The position numbers were made by a program, and so were the translations under genes. From a virus: a stretch of DNA of 37,309 nucleotides. The notes under the pieces are model-generated. The model was not told the DNA's origin. It did no database searches and saw nothing but the letters and a program-made list of their open reading frames with translations. Positions 15,301 through 22,591 of this stretch are shown here, piece by piece (the first letter of the stretch is position 1; every line of letters starts with the position of its first letter). The DNA lies in IMG/VR virus record IMGVR_UViG_3300030101_003894, positions 24,070 to 61,378 of that record; one strand, written 5' to 3'.

Positions 15301-16308
15301 TTAGGTTACTGCATATTTAAATAACTTGTAAGAGTTATCTGTCATAAGACATACTATATAAAAAGTTCCAGTAGTTGCTCCAGAGTTTACAAAACTCATA
15401 TATAAAAGAGTTTGAACAGTTGCATTATTATCAAAATCATGCTCTGTTGTTACAGTTAAATTACTGCTTGATACCGATGTTGTTGAAACTAATTGTTTAT
15501 AGTTTGCAGGCATCCAATACCATTTTGATCCTAGATAATACGCGGCACCCATAGGCGTTCCACTTTGTTGTATTGTATTATCGTTATCGGGCCTAGCATC
15601 AGCAGAAGAAAAAGTAGCCCCAGCATCTGTTGAAACATTTGCACTTACAGAAGCATTTCTTAATATTCTAAAAAAGTTATTACTAGTACCGTCATTGCTA
15701 CCATTAACTAATGTAGGCTCTCCGCTTATTATTGTAAAAACATTTGATGTTGTACTAAAATCATCTGTTGTTCTTTTTATGTTTCCTCCTTGATCTAAAA
15801 GAATACAACCATTACCTTTTTCTACATCAAAGCTAGCTGTTCCTGTACCTAAAGATGTCCAACCTGTATTAAGGCCTGCGTTGTTAGTTCTATATGTTTG
15901 AGAACTATCACTTATATAATAATAGTTACCTATTCGTTTTATATATCTTATTGTGCCAAGCCCCGATATTCCAGTATTTATAACAGTTACAAAATTTGTT
16001 GCTGATTCAGTATAAGTATTTATAACACCATTATTTAAATATACAACCTTTGTACTCGCTGGTAATATTCTAGCTGTGTTCGCTACACTGTAACTTAAAC
16101 CTGCATTAGTTCCTCCTGCTACATTCCAGTTTGCTCCGTCATCTGTTGAAACATATAGACCAGCCCCACTTGCAGCAGAAGTTGTAGCATAAAGGTTACT
16201 ACCTAATTTTGTCATATAACTAAGAGGTGCAGGCAAAGATAAAAAGCTGCCGCCACCACTACTACTACTTTGATTATATGTACCTTGTAATATACTAGCT
16301 GGAAACAT
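15301..16308 (-). CDS. Tail protein with Asp-box beta-propeller
   Basis: 335 aa. At least two Asp-box-like motifs, SxDxGxxW/F: YVSTDDGANWNV and NVSTDAGATFSS, plus weaker relatives (RTNNAGLNTGW, RTTDDFST). These mark BNR/sialidase-type propellers. Other segments (TKVVYLNNGVINTY, YYISDSSQTYRT, YLGSKWYWMP) have the strand-turn rhythm of such folds. No signal peptide, so it is likely a virion tail component that binds or processes surface glycans. It shares a one-base overlap with the 596-aa fibre gene, suggesting the two work together. Confidence 0.7.
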   Translation of the reverse strand: MFPASILQGTYNQSSSSGGGSFLSLPAPLSYMTKLGSNLYATTSAASGAGLYVSTDDGANWNVAGGTNAGLSYSVANTARILPASTKVVYLNNGVINTYTESATNFVTVINTGISGLGTIRYIKRIGNYYYISDSSQTYRTNNAGLNTGWTSLGTGTASFDVEKGNGCILLDQGGNIKRTTDDFSTTSNVFTIISGEPTLVNGSNDGTSNNFFRILRNASVSANVSTDAGATFSSADARPDNDNTIQQSGTPMGAAYYLGSKWYWMPANYKQLVSTTSVSSSNLTVTTEHDFDNNATVQTLLYMSFVNSGATTGTFYIVCLMTDNSYKLFKYAVT

Positions 16309-18098
16309 TATGCTTGTGATATAGTAAATATAAATTCAGATGAACCTATACAAGTTACTTGTATATAATTTACTGTACTGTTTGTTTGGTCTAATGTTCC
16401 AGAAAGTTTAGTACCTGTTATGGTTGGTGTACCAGTACCACCTGATCCTGTTATTTTTATAACTTTAGTCATGCCAATAACCTGGTTGGAATAATTAATA
16501 GTTGTGTTAGTTGCGTCAGAAGGTAGTGTAATTTGAAACACAGCTGCTGTTGCAAAATCTAAAGTAGCAGTTGCTGAACCAGAACTTAAGGTTACAGCGC
16601 TAGCAATAGTTTTAAATTGATTTGCAAGCTCAGTAAACGTTATTGAGTTATTAGCAGTACCTCCTGCGGCTACATAACTAAATGTGCCGTCGCCATCTGT
16701 TTGTATTAATTGACCTGCTGTACCGTTATTTGCAAGACCATTAAGGTTTGTAGGGGTTACAGATCCTGAACCTGAACTTGATTTATCAGTCCATTCAAGA
16801 TCACCGTTACTGTCAACACCTAATATTTTACCAGCCGAGCCAGAATTAGTAGTTGTTATATCTGAAACGCCAACTGCAAGTGCTGAAAACTCAACAGCAG
16901 TAGCGCCGGAGTTTACTTTTAAATAATGGCCGCCTGCCCCTGAAAAAGAAGATGGAGTGTTAGGCAGGGATAAAAAGTCTGTAGTAGTTGTACTTATTGT
17001 TACCCAAGCTAAGTTGCCACCTGAAATACTTAAGAACTGGCCGTTAGAACCAGCTGAAGGTGAAAGTTTATTTATTGTAACCGCACCGTTTGTTATTTCA
17101 CTTGTTCCAACTGCATCTAATGTAGCAAGTGTGCCCGCATTTGTTATAGAAGACATATCATGCACATGGTCCCCCGCAGCTACATCTCCTGCTGAAGTAC
17201 CTGTAGATTTAAATGCAGCATCTCCAAAAGTATAAGTTGGAAAAGCAGAAGCAGCTAAACCACCTGCTATTTCAAAAGTTAGTGTATTAGTTGACTTAAC
17301 AATATTGTTTACATAAAAGTTACTTGCCGAATTAGCAGCCCAAGTCATACCTGCACCTCCATCTGATGTAAGTACGTATCCTGATATAGGTGTATTTGAA
17401 ACACTAAGCTTAGGTTCTGTTACAGATCCATCTGCTAGTTTACCTTCTGTTACAGCTCCGTTGTTTATATTACTGCTGCCAACACTATTTAATGTAGCAA
17501 GAGTACCTAAACTAGGCAAGTCCGACGCATCAATTGATGTTTTAACTTGATTTGTAATATCTGTTATAGATAAAAATGCACCTTGACCAAAAGTAAAAGT
17601 TTGGTTAGATGCACCGTTTACACTAAATGTTAATGTTTCTCCAGACTTTGTTATATCGTCTAAGAAAAAATTAGTATCAGAAGGATTAGTTACTGTAACC
17701 CAACTCATACTACCATCTCCATCAGATATTAAATATTGACCTGATGTGCCGTTACCATCTACGTTTAATTGTGTTGAAGTAATGCTGTTTGTTCCAACTA
17801 CATCACCTAAACTGTGTGTATGGCTAGCAGCGGCAAAATCAGTTGTTGCAGCAAAAGCAGCCGAACCAAAAGTAAATGTTTGATTTGTTGTGCCGTTTAC
17901 AGAAAAAGTTAATACATTTCCTGATTGCGTTATTCCGTCTAAATAAAAGTTTGTATCAGTAGCGCTACCTGTATTAAAATAAGTTGATAGCTCTCCTAAT
18001 GTATATGTAGCACTTCCGCCTGTGCCCGCATCTATACCTAATAACTTGTCGTCATCAGAAAAAGACGGATCACCAGGATATGTATTTATTCTAGCCAT
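16308..18098 (-). CDS. Tail fibre, 596 aa
   Basis: N-terminal docking module MARINTYPGDPSFSDDDKLLG, shared with the 112-aa protein at 10479. Then several copies of an approximately 45-aa unit 'TNFYLDGITQSGNVLTFSVNGTTNQTFTFGxAAF', seen near residues 45, 140 and 260 and separated by 'LNxVGxSxITNGAVTxxKL' and 'GQYLISDGDGSMSWV' linkers. The C-terminus carries FQITLPSDATNTTINYSNQV and a final module like that of the 97-aa tip protein (TGTKLSGTLDQTNSTVNYIQ). A trimeric fibre shaft with C-terminal tip is the natural reading. Confidence 0.82.
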   Translation of the reverse strand: MARINTYPGDPSFSDDDKLLGIDAGTGGSATYTLGELSTYFNTGSATDTNFYLDGITQSGNVLTFSVNGTTNQTFTFGSAAFAATTDFAAASHTHSLGDVVGTNSITSTQLNVDGNGTSGQYLISDGDGSMSWVTVTNPSDTNFFLDDITKSGETLTFSVNGASNQTFTFGQGAFLSITDITNQVKTSIDASDLPSLGTLATLNSVGSSNINNGAVTEGKLADGSVTEPKLSVSNTPISGYVLTSDGGAGMTWAANSASNFYVNNIVKSTNTLTFEIAGGLAASAFPTYTFGDAAFKSTGTSAGDVAAGDHVHDMSSITNAGTLATLDAVGTSEITNGAVTINKLSPSAGSNGQFLSISGGNLAWVTISTTTTDFLSLPNTPSSFSGAGGHYLKVNSGATAVEFSALAVGVSDITTTNSGSAGKILGVDSNGDLEWTDKSSSGSGSVTPTNLNGLANNGTAGQLIQTDGDGTFSYVAAGGTANNSITFTELANQFKTIASAVTLSSGSATATLDFATAAVFQITLPSDATNTTINYSNQVIGMTKVIKITGSGGTGTPTITGTKLSGTLDQTNSTVNYIQVTCIGSSEFIFTISQA

Positions 18099-18337
18099 TA
18101 TGTTGTATTGTTTATTTTAGTTCCTTTACCAAACCCAGATCGGTTTCGTTTTGCAGATACAAAAGAACTTGTGGTATGATCGTAATCCATACCATTAATG
18201 TTTTTTCCTTTTTTCTTTGCAGCTCTACGCTTGCGTTGGTTTTCAGCCTTCATAGCTTTACGCCGCGAAGTCATAGCGTATTTTTTATCTCGCTCTGCTT
18301 TACGGCGCTTTGCTTTAGGTGATAAGTGATAGGGCAT
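18098..18337 (-). CDS. Basic small protein, 79 aa
   Basis: MPYHLSPKAKRRKAERDKKY and further Lys/Arg blocks (RRKAMKAENQRKRRAAKKKG), then a distinct C-terminus INGMDYDHTTSSFVSAKRNRSGFGKGTK. The 'DYDHTTxxFVSxxRNR...G.GTK' end recurs in marine phage small basic proteins. Probably nucleic-acid binding. One-base overlap with genes on both sides. Confidence 0.65.
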   Translation of the reverse strand: MPYHLSPKAKRRKAERDKKYAMTSRRKAMKAENQRKRRAAKKKGKNINGMDYDHTTSSFVSAKRNRSGFGKGTKINNTT

Positions 18338-18663
18338 TATTTTTTCTTCTTGCCGTATCCGTACATTGCTTTAAAAGGAGCATCAGTAGGTTTTTTGTCT
18401 TCCATTGCTCTCATAGGTGGCATTTTTTTTCCGTAGCCTCCCATCATCATTGCATAATCTTTTTTCATAAGCATTGCACCGTCAACATCTTGGGTATAAC
18501 CCATATTTTTAACAGCTTTTTTACCTTTTTCAGATTTTGCTAATTTTTGAAGTCCTTCTTGGTCTTCTCCGATTTTTTTCATTATTGCCGCCATTGGCTC
18601 GGATTTAGGTTTCATTTGAAACAATGCGCCCATAGGCTTGGCTTTAGGTCCTTTCATTCCCAT
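18337..18663 (-). CDS. Met/Lys-rich small protein, 108 aa
   Basis: MGMKGPKAKPMGALFQMKPK, MKKIGEDQEGLQKLAKSEKG, KKDYAMMMGGYGKKMPPMRA, ending YGYGKKKK. Low complexity, basic and methionine-rich, with no predicted TM. It could be a scaffolding or minor virion protein; no family is recognised. Located at the upstream end of the fibre block behind a 56-bp gap with a candidate -10 element. Confidence 0.62.
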   Translation of the reverse strand: MGMKGPKAKPMGALFQMKPKSEPMAAIMKKIGEDQEGLQKLAKSEKGKKAVKNMGYTQDVDGAMLMKKDYAMMMGGYGKKMPPMRAMEDKKPTDAPFKAMYGYGKKKK

Positions 18664-18719
18664 AACTAATTAGTTTTATTTGTTTAACATGCATGTATTA
18701 TAACTTGTTATATTACGTC

Positions 18720-18911
18720 TTAATCTTTTGACTTAAGTGGTTTCATCTCATTATAAAGATGTTGTGCTAATAGAACTTCGTTTTGGTTACTTGTATTTAT
18801 ATTTTTAGTCTTCTGTCTGTAATCGTTTGCTAGACTTGTTTGACTTGCGCAGCTTGCTGCTAGACTTCCCACAAGTACAAGGGTCGTCCAATATATCATT
18901 AGTATTTTCAT
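18720..18911 (-). CDS. Small lipoprotein, candidate o-spanin
   Basis: 63 aa from ATG 18909-18911. N-terminus MKILMIYWTTLVLVGSLAAS is a signal sequence ending in a lipobox (L-A-A-S before Cys21). The mature part CASQTSLANDYRQKTKNINT and LLAQHLYNEMKPLKSKD is short and polar. Length, lipobox and overlap with another gene in a second frame (18805-19038) are typical of Rz1-like outer-membrane spanins. The overlapping partner has no TM helix, so the usual Rz/Rz1 pair is not complete here. An 11-codon longer start exists but would break the signal peptide. Confidence 0.6.
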   Translation of the reverse strand: MKILMIYWTTLVLVGSLAASCASQTSLANDYRQKTKNINTSNQNEVLLAQHLYNEMKPLKSKD

Positions 18912-19038
18912 AATGTTTGTTTGTTTGTGCGATATGTATTTCAATAAGCGCGTTAGTAAGTGCGTCGATACTTTTACGTATCTCCTTTAATTCATTTCGT
19001 ATACCATTACTTTTTATGTATACTGTGTCTTTGCTCAT
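18805..19038 (-). CDS. Hypothetical protein, 77 aa, overlapping the lipoprotein gene
   Basis: MSKDTVYIKSNGIRNELKEI, RKSIDALTNALIEIHIAQTN (amphipathic helix), then DDPCTCGKSSSKLRKSNKSS. A CTC pair follows the helix; the tail is Ser/Lys rich and may only reflect constraint from the overlapping lipoprotein frame (107 nt shared). First gene of the left arm after the central control region. Function unknown. Confidence 0.58.
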   Translation of the reverse strand: MSKDTVYIKSNGIRNELKEIRKSIDALTNALIEIHIAQTNKHYENTNDILDDPCTCGKSSSKLRKSNKSSKRLQTED

Positions 19039-19103
19039 AATTAAATCTTAATAAATGATTCTTGCATACTTATTTATTACATGCTATTATAAGAATACAA
19101 AAA

Positions 19104-19150
19104 TGTGACGTTAGCCCCCTACATTATTATATTATAACCCTATTGTCACA
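19104..19150. promoter_or_regulatory. 47-bp inverted-repeat operator candidate, copy 1
   Basis: Outer arms TGTGACG and TGTCACA enclose an AT-rich core with a minus-strand TATAAT-like box. A second copy with the same 47-nt spacing, a shared TAGC after the left arm and the same TAA after the right arm lies at 25094-25140, at the start of an HTH protein gene. Position in front of the left arm suggests control of the late genes. Confidence 0.55.
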
Positions 19151-19307
19151 TAAGTTGAGGTACCTAATTTTTAGTTAGATATATGTAGATTTTGTATTAC
19201 GCGTAACATATTGGCAACCAGCCACTTACACAAAACCCTTTTTTTAGCCCCACCCCGGCCCGAATCGTGTTACATATGTAAAACTTTTTACCTTTTACAA
19301 AAACAAA

Positions 19308-19340
19308 TTACATACAAAGCACGAACTAATTTGGATAATA
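19308..19340 (+). promoter_or_regulatory. 33-bp early promoter element, copy P1
   Basis: TTACAT, 5 nt, GCACGA, 8 nt, GGATAATA. GATAAT fits a -10 box. Start of the 50-aa gene is 25 nt downstream. First of seven copies with identical spacing. Confidence 0.75.
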
Positions 19341-19365
19341 TATATGAATTTAAAATACAAAAATT

Positions 19366-19518
19366 ATGACAACACTAGAAGAAATTATGTTTCACGTTGA
19401 GACTTACAATAAAGGCATTATTACAAAGGAAGATTGCGAACAGGCAATAGGCGAAATATTAAACGGAACAATCGAGCCGCCGTTTCCCGCGGAACTGGAA
19501 TTCCCACAGGCTTATTAA
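19366..19518 (+). CDS. Hypothetical protein, 50 aa
   Basis: MTTLEEIMFHVETYNKGIIT, then KEDCEQAIGEILNGTIEPPF and PAELEFPQAY. Short, acidic, one or two helices. First gene of the right arm, sole gene between promoter copies P1 and P2, so probably one of the earliest products (host takeover would be the usual guess). No family recognised. Confidence 0.55.
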   Translation: MTTLEEIMFHVETYNKGIITKEDCEQAIGEILNGTIEPPFPAELEFPQAY

Positions 19519-19549
19519 CCTCATCGGACACAGCGAGCCCGCAAGTTTT

Positions 19550-19582
19550 TTACATAGTTAACACGAACTTAAATGGATAATA
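19550..19582 (+). promoter_or_regulatory. 33-bp early promoter element, copy P2
   Basis: TTACAT, 5 nt, ACACGA, 8 nt, GGATAATA; drives the 72-aa gene. Confidence 0.75.
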
Positions 19583-19585
19583 AAT

Positions 19586-19804
19586 ATGAATATAAAAATT
19601 AAAAATATGATACCTAATAACTTTTCAGTACAATTGTACGACCAAATAACAGATAAAAAATTACAAACAATTTATATAAATAATACAATAAATTTAGATA
19701 ATGACGATGAAGATTTTACCAGAAAATTTGAAGAGGAATTGTTAGATGATGAATTAAGATTTGAAGGAATAGATATAACTGAAGTGTATTACTCAATATT
19801 ATAA
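19586..19804 (+). CDS. Hypothetical acidic protein, 72 aa
   Basis: MNIKIKNMIPNNFSVQLYDQ, KLQTIYINNTINLDNDDEDF, EEELLDDELRFEGIDITEVY. Strongly acidic second half. The first ATG (19586) lies only 4 nt beyond the promoter GGATAATA, at or before the expected transcription start, so the Met at 19607 (MIPNNF) may be the real start. Sole gene of the P2 unit; its small size and acidity resemble early host-inhibitor proteins, without further evidence. Confidence 0.6.
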   Translation: MNIKIKNMIPNNFSVQLYDQITDKKLQTIYINNTINLDNDDEDFTRKFEEELLDDELRFEGIDITEVYYSIL

Positions 19805-19823
19805 AAATAATTTGCTATACATT

Positions 19824-19856
19824 TTACAAACCTAACACGACCTCAACTGGATAATA
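19824..19856 (+). promoter_or_regulatory. 33-bp early promoter element, copy P3
   Basis: TTACAA, 5 nt, ACACGA, 8 nt, GGATAATA; perfect consensus. Followed by the 58-aa gene at 19875. Confidence 0.78.
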
Positions 19857-19874
19857 TATAAGAACACATAAAAT

Positions 19875-20051
19875 ATGAAAACACAAACAAATAAATCAAT
19901 CAACCTCAACCGAGAAGAAACAATAATAATATCTTATGCTCTGGAAGAATTACTAAACACAGATGATATAGAAGTTCCAACATCATTAGTTGATAAATTG
20001 TTAACCAAATTTGAAAAATTAACACACACACTCACAGACAAAGCACAATAA
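19875..20051 (+). CDS. Hypothetical protein, 58 aa
   Basis: MKTQTNKSINLNREETIIIS, YALEELLNTDDIEVPTSLVD and KLLTKFEKLTHTLTDKAQ. Two amphipathic helices around a short turn. Start ATG at 19875, 18 nt after the P3 -10 box. No family recognised. Confidence 0.55.
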   Translation: MKTQTNKSINLNREETIIISYALEELLNTDDIEVPTSLVDKLLTKFEKLTHTLTDKAQ

Positions 20052-20091
20052 CACATAACTAAAATTTAATAACAAATAAAATACACACCTT

Positions 20092-20268
20092 ATGACAACA
20101 CAATTAAATAAAAAATTAGCAAGACAAGCTAAGCAAACTGAAAGACAAATGACATTCTATAGACTTGGTTCTAAAGGCCCAACACAAATAACCTTTGCAA
20201 GAAATGCTCACTGGAACCATATCAACACAACTAAAGTCTACTATGCACATACTAGATTACAAGATTAA
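20092..20268 (+). CDS. Hypothetical protein, 58 aa
   Basis: MTTQLNKKLARQAKQTERQM, TFYRLGSKGPTQITFARNAH, WNHINTTKVYYAHTRLQD. Basic, with a beta-rich second half. Its last codons and stop overlap promoter copy P4 (TTACAA at 20257), so coding and promoter functions share the same bases. Function unknown. Confidence 0.55.
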   Translation: MTTQLNKKLARQAKQTERQMTFYRLGSKGPTQITFARNAHWNHINTTKVYYAHTRLQD

Positions 20269-20289
20269 CACGATGCAAATTGGATAATA
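20257..20289 (+). promoter_or_regulatory. 33-bp early promoter element, copy P4
   Basis: TTACAA, 5 nt, ACACGA, 8 nt, GGATAATA; perfect consensus, partly inside the end of the preceding gene. Drives a run of seven tiny genes (20317-21409). Confidence 0.78.
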
Positions 20290-20316
20290 TATATGAACAA
20301 CAAAAAACAAAATAAA

Positions 20317-20454
20317 ATGAAAGTATTAGATTGGAACATAACAGGAAGCTTAATAAGAGAAAAATTTAACCTTAACATTACATATGCTAATGGTAAAAAA
20401 GAAACAATAACAGATACATTATCAAATCTAATTAAAATAAAAAACACACTATGA
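20317..20454 (+). CDS. Hypothetical protein, 45 aa
   Basis: MKVLDWNITGSLIREKFNLN, then ITYANGKKETITDTLSNLIK, IKNTL. An in-frame ATG at 20293 coincides with the expected transcription start, so the one at 20317 is used. Stop overlaps the next start (ATGA). A small beta-hairpin plus helix; no family. Confidence 0.5.
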   Translation: MKVLDWNITGSLIREKFNLNITYANGKKETITDTLSNLIKIKNTL

Positions 20455-20576
20455 TAATAACAAATAAAATAACTGGACGCGATGTCTCGCAAGAATTTTG
20501 TGGACTAATGGAAGGTATAATAACAAACAAAGAATTTGAAATAATAACACTAACACCACCAAACAATGCTAAGTGA
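20451..20576 (+). CDS. Hypothetical protein, 41 aa
   Basis: MIITNKITGRDVSQEFCGLM and EGIITNKEFEIITLTPPNNA. Coupled by ATGA overlap to the gene before and by an 11-nt overlap to the gene after. No family recognised; supported by its tight fit in the operon. Confidence 0.45.
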   Translation: MIITNKITGRDVSQEFCGLMEGIITNKEFEIITLTPPNNAK

Positions 20577-20709
20577 ATATATAATAGAATTAATAGACAA
20601 ATGGGAACGTCACGGCGTCACTGAAGACGAAATGGTTTCTCGAATACTAAACAAATGGGATTTAGATGAACAAACAATAAGAACAATAATAAATTTTAAA
20701 AACAAATGA
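20566..20709 (+). CDS. Hypothetical protein, 47 aa
   Basis: MLSEYIIELIDKWERHGVTE, DEMVSRILNKWDLDEQTIRT, IINFKNK. Helical; spacing suggests a small three-helix protein. Overlaps neighbours by 11 and 4 nt, which supports translation as part of the P4 operon. Confidence 0.5.
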   Translation: MLSEYIIELIDKWERHGVTEDEMVSRILNKWDLDEQTIRTIINFKNK

Positions 20710-20882
20710 ACACAATGCTAGACGAACTAAAAGCAGTAAATGCAAAACTAGAATTGATACAAGAGTTATCAATTGAAGGTATGCCACTGGCTCAGCAAGG
20801 CCAATTGCTATACACCAACGAAAAGCTTATAGCTCGACGCAATTACTTAAAAAAACAAATAAGGAAAAATTATATAGTATGA
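20706..20882 (+). CDS. Hypothetical coiled-coil protein, 58 aa
   Basis: MNTMLDELKAVNAKLELIQE, LSIEGMPLAQQGQLLYTNEK, LIARRNYLKKQIRKNYIV. Two helices with heptad-like Leu spacing, like a small antiparallel coiled coil. ATGA overlaps at both ends. No family recognised. Confidence 0.52.
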   Translation: MNTMLDELKAVNAKLELIQELSIEGMPLAQQGQLLYTNEKLIARRNYLKKQIRKNYIV

Positions 20883-21061
20883 AAATAACAAAGAAAATGT
20901 TAGCCGAAAAACTAAAACAAGTTGAAGCCTTTGAAGCTCGCTGGGGTGAATGTACCTCGTCACGTGCAATGCGTAAATACTGCACCGATGCAAATTATAG
21001 AAAACGTTCCGACCAGTTTCAAAAAGCAATAACCGAATATATAGAATATAAAAGATTATAA
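20879..21061 (+). CDS. Hypothetical basic protein, 60 aa
   Basis: MKITKKMLAEKLKQVEAFEA, RWGECTSSRAMRKYCTDANY, RKRSDQFQKAITEYIEYKRL. Basic, helical, with two Cys residues. ATGA overlap with the preceding gene. No family recognised. Confidence 0.58.
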   Translation: MKITKKMLAEKLKQVEAFEARWGECTSSRAMRKYCTDANYRKRSDQFQKAITEYIEYKRL

Positions 21062-21063
21062 TT

Positions 21064-21243
21064 ATGATAGAACCAATAAAATATGTAACCGTATTAGATT
21101 TTGAACAAGGTGAGGTTTGCCAATATCCAATAAGTATTTGGCCAATAGAACATTTATCCCTTAAAACAAAATTAACTGAACTAGGCCATAACATAAAAAA
21201 CTGTAAATGGATGGTACATAAAAACAAACCAATAATACATTAA
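21064..21243 (+). CDS. Hypothetical protein, 59 aa
   Basis: MIEPIKYVTVLDFEQGEVCQ, YPISIWPIEHLSLKTKLTEL, GHNIKNCKWMVHKNKPIIH. Beta strands then a helix (HLSLKTKLTELGHNIKNCKWMV); this layout is frequent in small phage proteins of the P-loop-free 'LxxLGHxxxNCxWMV' type. Function unknown. Confidence 0.52.
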   Translation: MIEPIKYVTVLDFEQGEVCQYPISIWPIEHLSLKTKLTELGHNIKNCKWMVHKNKPIIH

Positions 21244-21244
21244 T

Positions 21245-21409
21245 ATGAAAGAATTAAATAGACAAGAAGCAAAAGATATATTAGAAAATACAAAATTTGC
21301 AATACACCGACTAGTTATGTTAGAAGCAGATTATGAAATTTGGCAAAATGCAAGAATCTCTTATACAAATCTAAAAAAAATTAAAAAACTTTTGCAAGCG
21401 GTTGGTTAA
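21245..21409 (+). CDS. Hypothetical helical protein, 54 aa
   Basis: MKELNRQEAKDILENTKFAI, HRLVMLEADYEIWQNARISY, TNLKKIKKLLQAVG. All-helical, last gene of the P4 block; its stop lies two bases before the TTACAA of promoter P5. No family recognised. Confidence 0.52.
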   Translation: MKELNRQEAKDILENTKFAIHRLVMLEADYEIWQNARISYTNLKKIKKLLQAVG

Positions 21410-21411
21410 AA

Positions 21412-21444
21412 TTACAAACCTAACACGATAGCAATCGGATAATA
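21412..21444 (+). promoter_or_regulatory. 33-bp early promoter element, copy P5
   Basis: TTACAA, 5 nt, ACACGA, 8 nt, GGATAATA; perfect consensus. Starts the 21480-22591 gene block. Confidence 0.78.
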
Positions 21445-21479
21445 ATTATGAATAACAATAACAATTAAAATTAAATATT

Positions 21480-21710
21480 ATGAACACACAAATACAAACA
21501 TACTTAGATATACAATCAAAAGTAACAAGAATTGATAATCTTACAAATGCTGACTGGGATTTACGATATGCATTTGAAAAATTTGTCCCTAAAATGTGGG
21601 AAGACGGCTACGACGTTGAAGACGTAATTGAATACATGATTGTAAAGCTTCATGCTTGGATTGATAAAGCTGAAATAAATGGCGAATTAAAACCAACAGA
21701 AACTAAATAA
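21480..21710 (+). CDS. Hypothetical acidic protein, 76 aa
   Basis: MNTQIQTYLDIQSKVTRIDN, LTNADWDLRYAFEKFVPKMW, EDGYDVEDVIEYMIVKLHAW and a charged end. Helical, acidic; no domain recognised. First gene of the P5 block, with a 35-nt leader after the -10 element. Confidence 0.62.
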   Translation: MNTQIQTYLDIQSKVTRIDNLTNADWDLRYAFEKFVPKMWEDGYDVEDVIEYMIVKLHAWIDKAEINGELKPTETK

Positions 21711-21711
21711 A

Positions 21712-21909
21712 ATGAAATTAGATAGATATAAACAAAACCTAAGAATAATTGGCAATGACGTCATATCATATGACACACACGTTGCTGAAATAAAAGATGG
21801 CAAACTATACAGATTAAACTGGTATGTGCCGGGTGTTGGATCACATAGCGTGACAACTACAAGACATCTTAATTATGTCGCACAAGAACTTAATCTTGAA
21901 ATAGTATGA
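21712..21909 (+). CDS. Conserved small phage protein, 65 aa
   Basis: MKLDRYKQNLRIIGNDVISY, DTHVAEIKDGKLYRLNWYVP, and a distinctive end SHSVTTTRHLNYVAQELNLE. The 'SxTTxRHxNYVAxELxL' tail is shared with many small phage proteins of unknown role (DUF8033-like, recalled from memory). One-base gap from the previous gene; ATGA overlap with the next. Confidence 0.68.
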   Translation: MKLDRYKQNLRIIGNDVISYDTHVAEIKDGKLYRLNWYVPGVGSHSVTTTRHLNYVAQELNLEIV

Positions 21910-22085
21910 AAGCTGAATTAGATGAAATAGCAACAAACGTTGCTGACGTAATAAATGAACACATTAATAATAGTATTGCATGGGCTGTTGATGGTACAGC
22001 GGTTGAAGAATTAGAGCATGATTATTTTTTTGAAGCAATAACAGATATAAGACAATTAGTAATTAAAAAATTAAAAGAATATTAA
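21906..22085 (+). CDS. Hypothetical acidic protein, 59 aa
   Basis: MKAELDEIATNVADVINEHI, NNSIAWAVDGTAVEELEHDY, FFEAITDIRQLVIKKLKEY. Helical, acidic. ATGA overlap with the gene before, one base before the next. No family recognised. Confidence 0.52.
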   Translation: MKAELDEIATNVADVINEHINNSIAWAVDGTAVEELEHDYFFEAITDIRQLVIKKLKEY

Positions 22086-22086
22086 A

Positions 22087-22437
22087 ATGGATAACATAAC
22101 CAAACTAGAAAAATTATTAAAGTGCAAGATCACTGAAAGTTTTACTTTGAACAAAGTAGATTTAGAGATTGGCACTTGGAGTACAGCTGACGGCTATGAT
22201 GTGCACGTAATAACAAGTAACCCTCATAATCTTGATTGGGAATACGACGTGTACTATTACGAACCTTCGTTCAATGTAGTCATAGACCGCATAAAAGAAA
22301 CCGTCGCAGATGTAGGTGAAGACTTTGCTATAATATATATGCATGATATTGAAACCTATTTAAACGATTACGAGCTAGATGATTATTTAGCGGAACACGA
22401 CGAAGAATTAACTGAAATATTAAATAATGAAAATTAA
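22087..22437 (+). CDS. Hypothetical acidic protein, 116 aa
   Basis: Strongly acidic: EIGTWSTADGYDVHVITSNP, DWEYDVYYYEPSFNVVIDRI, then DIETYLNDYELDDYLAEHDE. Looks like a small alpha/beta DNA-mimic-sized protein (negative charge spread over the C-terminal helices), though that role is a guess. Overlaps the following gene by 11 nt. Confidence 0.62.
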   Translation: MDNITKLEKLLKCKITESFTLNKVDLEIGTWSTADGYDVHVITSNPHNLDWEYDVYYYEPSFNVVIDRIKETVADVGEDFAIIYMHDIETYLNDYELDDYLAEHDEELTEILNNEN

Positions 22438-22591
22438 AAAAGATGATATGCCTTGGGATTTTTGGAATCACAACATCAATCCTATATTAGGTTATAAATA
22501 TTCGCCACCTCAAAATAAGCGAGGTGGTCGTGATAAGTTTGAGTTTCCTCCTGAAGACGATTACAACCCTAACACGGAGGATAACGGATAA
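22427..22591 (+). CDS. Hypothetical protein, 54 aa, 3' end overlapping promoter P6
   Basis: MKIKKDDMPWDFWNHNINPI, LGYKYSPPQNKRGGRDKFEF, PPEDDYNPNTEDNG. The last ten codons and the stop are formed by promoter copy P6 (22561-22593): TTACAA encodes part of Asp-Tyr-Asn and GGATAA gives Gly-stop. Aromatic- and proline-rich, probably unstructured. No family. Confidence 0.52.
   Translation: MKIKKDDMPWDFWNHNINPILGYKYSPPQNKRGGRDKFEFPPEDDYNPNTEDNG

Larger units (their letters stand above)
19039..19365. promoter_or_regulatory. Divergent central control region between the two arms
   Basis: 327 bp without a gene, flanked by outward transcription. Contents: on the minus strand, TATAAT-type boxes at about 19085-19093 and 19123-19137; a 47-bp element bounded by TGTGAC (19104-19109) and GTCACA (19145-19150); two short palindromes, TTACGCGTAA (19197-19206) and TTACATATGTAA (19270-19281); a GC-rich patch at 19247-19265; and the first 33-bp early-promoter element at 19308-19340. 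An origin could also lie here, but nothing specific shows it. Confidence 0.7.
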
